Assembly (NCBI RefSeq): GCF_024400215.1
Contig: NZ_CP053748.1
Span: 3,224,001 to 3,288,000, forward strand
Length of the DNA stretch: 64,000 nt
DNA from: Massilia sp. erpn
GTDB lineage: Bacteria; Pseudomonadota; Gammaproteobacteria; Burkholderiales; Burkholderiaceae_D
Direction of reading: 5' to 3'
Below the pieces are notes generated by a model. It saw only the letters and a program-made list of their open reading frames with translations. It did not search any database and was not told where the DNA came from. This document shows positions 62,906-64,000 of the stretch, piece after piece; position 1 is the stretch's first letter; each line of letters opens with the position of its first letter. The position numbers were made by a program, and so were the translations under genes.

Positions 62906-64000
62906 ATGGCCTTGCATCCGGTTCTGGAAAAAGTCACCGCACGGGTGATCCAGCGCAGCCGCCCCTCGCGTGGCGCCTACCTGGCTCACCTGGAGGCAGC
63001 CCGCGTCAAAGGACCGCAGCGCGGCACCCTGTCCTGCACCAATCTGGCCCACGGCTTTGCCGCCTTCCCCGCCAACGACAAGCTGGTGCTGAAGGAAGTG
63101 AAGAAGCCCTCGGTGGCGATTGTGTCGGCCTATAACGATATGCTGTCGGCGCACCAGCCTTTCGAGCACTTCCCAGCCATTATCAAGGACGCGGTGCGCG
63201 AAGTCGGCGCCGTGGCCCAGTTCGCGGGCGGCGTGCCCGCCATGTGCGACGGCGTGACCCAGGGCCAGCCCGGCATGGAGCTGTCGCTGTTCTCGCGCGA
63301 TACGATTGCCATGTCCACCGCCGTGGCCTTGTCCCACAATATGTTCGACGCCGCCCTGTACCTGGGCGTGTGCGACAAGATCGTGCCGGGCCTGCTGATC
63401 GGCGCCCTGCATTTCGGCCACCTGCCCGCCGTCTTCGTGCCGGCCGGTCCGATGACGTCCGGCTTGTCGAACAAGGAAAAAGCGGCCATCCGCCAGCGCT
63501 ACGCGAAAGGCCTGGCCACGCGCGAAGAGCTGCTGGAAGGCGAGGCCAAGTCCTATCACGGCGCCGGCACCTGCACCTTCTACGGCACGGCCAACAGCAA
63601 CCAGATGCTGATGGAAGTCATGGGCCTGCACCTGCCCGGCGCGGCCTTCATCACGCCCGGCACGCCGCTGCGCGATGCGCTGACCGCCGCTGCCGCCCAG
63701 CGCGCGGCCCTGATTACCGAGCAGGGCCAGGAATACATCCCGGTCGGCCATGTGGTCGATGAAAAATCCATTATCAATGCCGTGGTCGGCCTGCTGACCA
63801 CCGGCGGTTCCACCAACCACACCCTGCATCTGGTGGCGATCGCCAAGGCGGCCGGCGTGGTCATCGACTGGGATGATTTCGACGAGCTGTCGGCCGTGGT
63901 GCCGCTGCTGGCGCGCATCTACCCGAACGGCGACGCCGACGTGAACCACTTCCACGCGGCCGGCGGCACCGGTTTCGTGATCCGCGAGCTGCTCGACGCC
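62906..64000 (+). CDS. edd: 6-phosphogluconate dehydratase Edd (C-terminus cut by window edge)
   Basis: First enzyme specific to the Entner-Doudoroff pathway, dehydrating 6-phosphogluconate to KDPG. The ATG at 62906 has AAGGAA upstream, and 365 codons are open to the window end. Conserved features include [17 protein letters not shown], the [4Fe-4S] region [22 protein letters not shown], the second cysteine [10 protein letters not shown], and [25 protein letters not shown]. The third segment [14 protein letters not shown] is also present. It is divergent from the pgi operon and probably repressed by HexR. Confidence 0.95.
   Translation, partial: MALHPVLEKVTARVIQRSRPSRGAYLAHLEAARVKGPQRGTLSCTNLAHGFAAFPANDKLVLKEVKKPSVAIVSAYNDMLSAHQPFEHFPAIIKDAVREVGAVAQFAGGVPAMCDGVTQGQPGMELSLFSRDTIAMSTAVALSHNMFDAALYLGVCDKIVPGLLIGALHFGHLPAVFVPAGPMTSGLSNKEKAAIRQRYAKGLATREELLEGEAKSYHGAGTCTFYGTANSNQMLMEVMGLHLPGAAFITPGTPLRDALTAAAAQRAALITEQGQEYIPVGHVVDEKSIINAVVGLLTTGGSTNHTLHLVAIAKAAGVVIDWDDFDELSAVVPLLARIYPNGDADVNHFHAAGGTGFVIRELLDA

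Overview
The window is a GC-rich chromosomal segment that looks betaproteobacterial, most likely Oxalobacteraceae (Massilia/Duganella/Janthinobacterium-like). This is inferred from gene order (yicC..gmk-rpoZ-spoT, and kinase-phosphatase-rph-rdgB-hemW), a PEP-CTERM protein, DUF4347/DUF4214 surface proteins and a HexR-controlled Entner-Doudoroff locus. No rRNA, tRNA, CRISPR array or intact insertion sequence was seen.

Layout. (1) 1-14110: flagellar locus. fliF-fliG-fliH-fliI run leftward off the window edge, with fliE divergent. A second leftward operon reads fliD-fliS-fliT-fliK-fhlB-ycgR, preceded by flaG and fliC as separate units. sigma28-type promoters can be read in front of fliC and fliD. 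(2) 14191-27254: surface and signalling genes: a 1152-residue RTX protein, an AT-rich PEP-CTERM protein, a diguanylate cyclase, a NarL-type two-component pair, greB, and a 1365-residue DUF4347/Ig-repeat/DUF4214 protein. (3) 27340-39270: housekeeping core: spoT, rpoZ, gmk, yicC, a Hanks kinase with a PP2C phosphatase, rph, rdgB and hemW. Between gmk and yicC sit three rightward genes: a TetR regulator, a hydrolase and a PD-(D/E)XK-like protein. (4) 39273-45708: accessory genes: a PIN (DUF4411-like)/XRE-ImmA pair, a chemoreceptor with a C-terminal CheR tether, a patatin-like protein, DUF1003, DUF4272 and a hotdog thioesterase. (5) 45804-51613: a three-gene RND efflux operon. (6) 51810-52801: a PAAR protein whose C-terminal part lies in another frame, followed by a small exported protein, resembling a type VI effector/immunity module. 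(7) 52958-57627: transaldolase, a sigma-like factor with a metallophosphoesterase, an unknown helical protein, and soxR divergent from a SnoaL-like gene across a soxbox. (8) 57703-64000: pgi-SMP30-zwf-hexR divergent from edd (cut by the window edge), with four HexR-like operators.

How the genes work together. FliF/G build the MS-ring and switch, FliH/I drive export, and FliD/S/T/C/FlaG make the filament. YcgR links flagellar rotation to c-di-GMP, which the nearby cyclase can make. SpoT, omega and Gmk form the (p)ppGpp/guanylate group. The last block routes glucose-6-phosphate through Zwf, a probable lactonase and Edd under HexR.

The least explained items are the sigma/metallophosphoesterase pair, the PD-(D/E)XK protein, the PAAR module, the caspase-like motif in the DUF4347 protein and a 106-bp nested inverted repeat after fliE. 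None is proven to be a new system from sequence alone.
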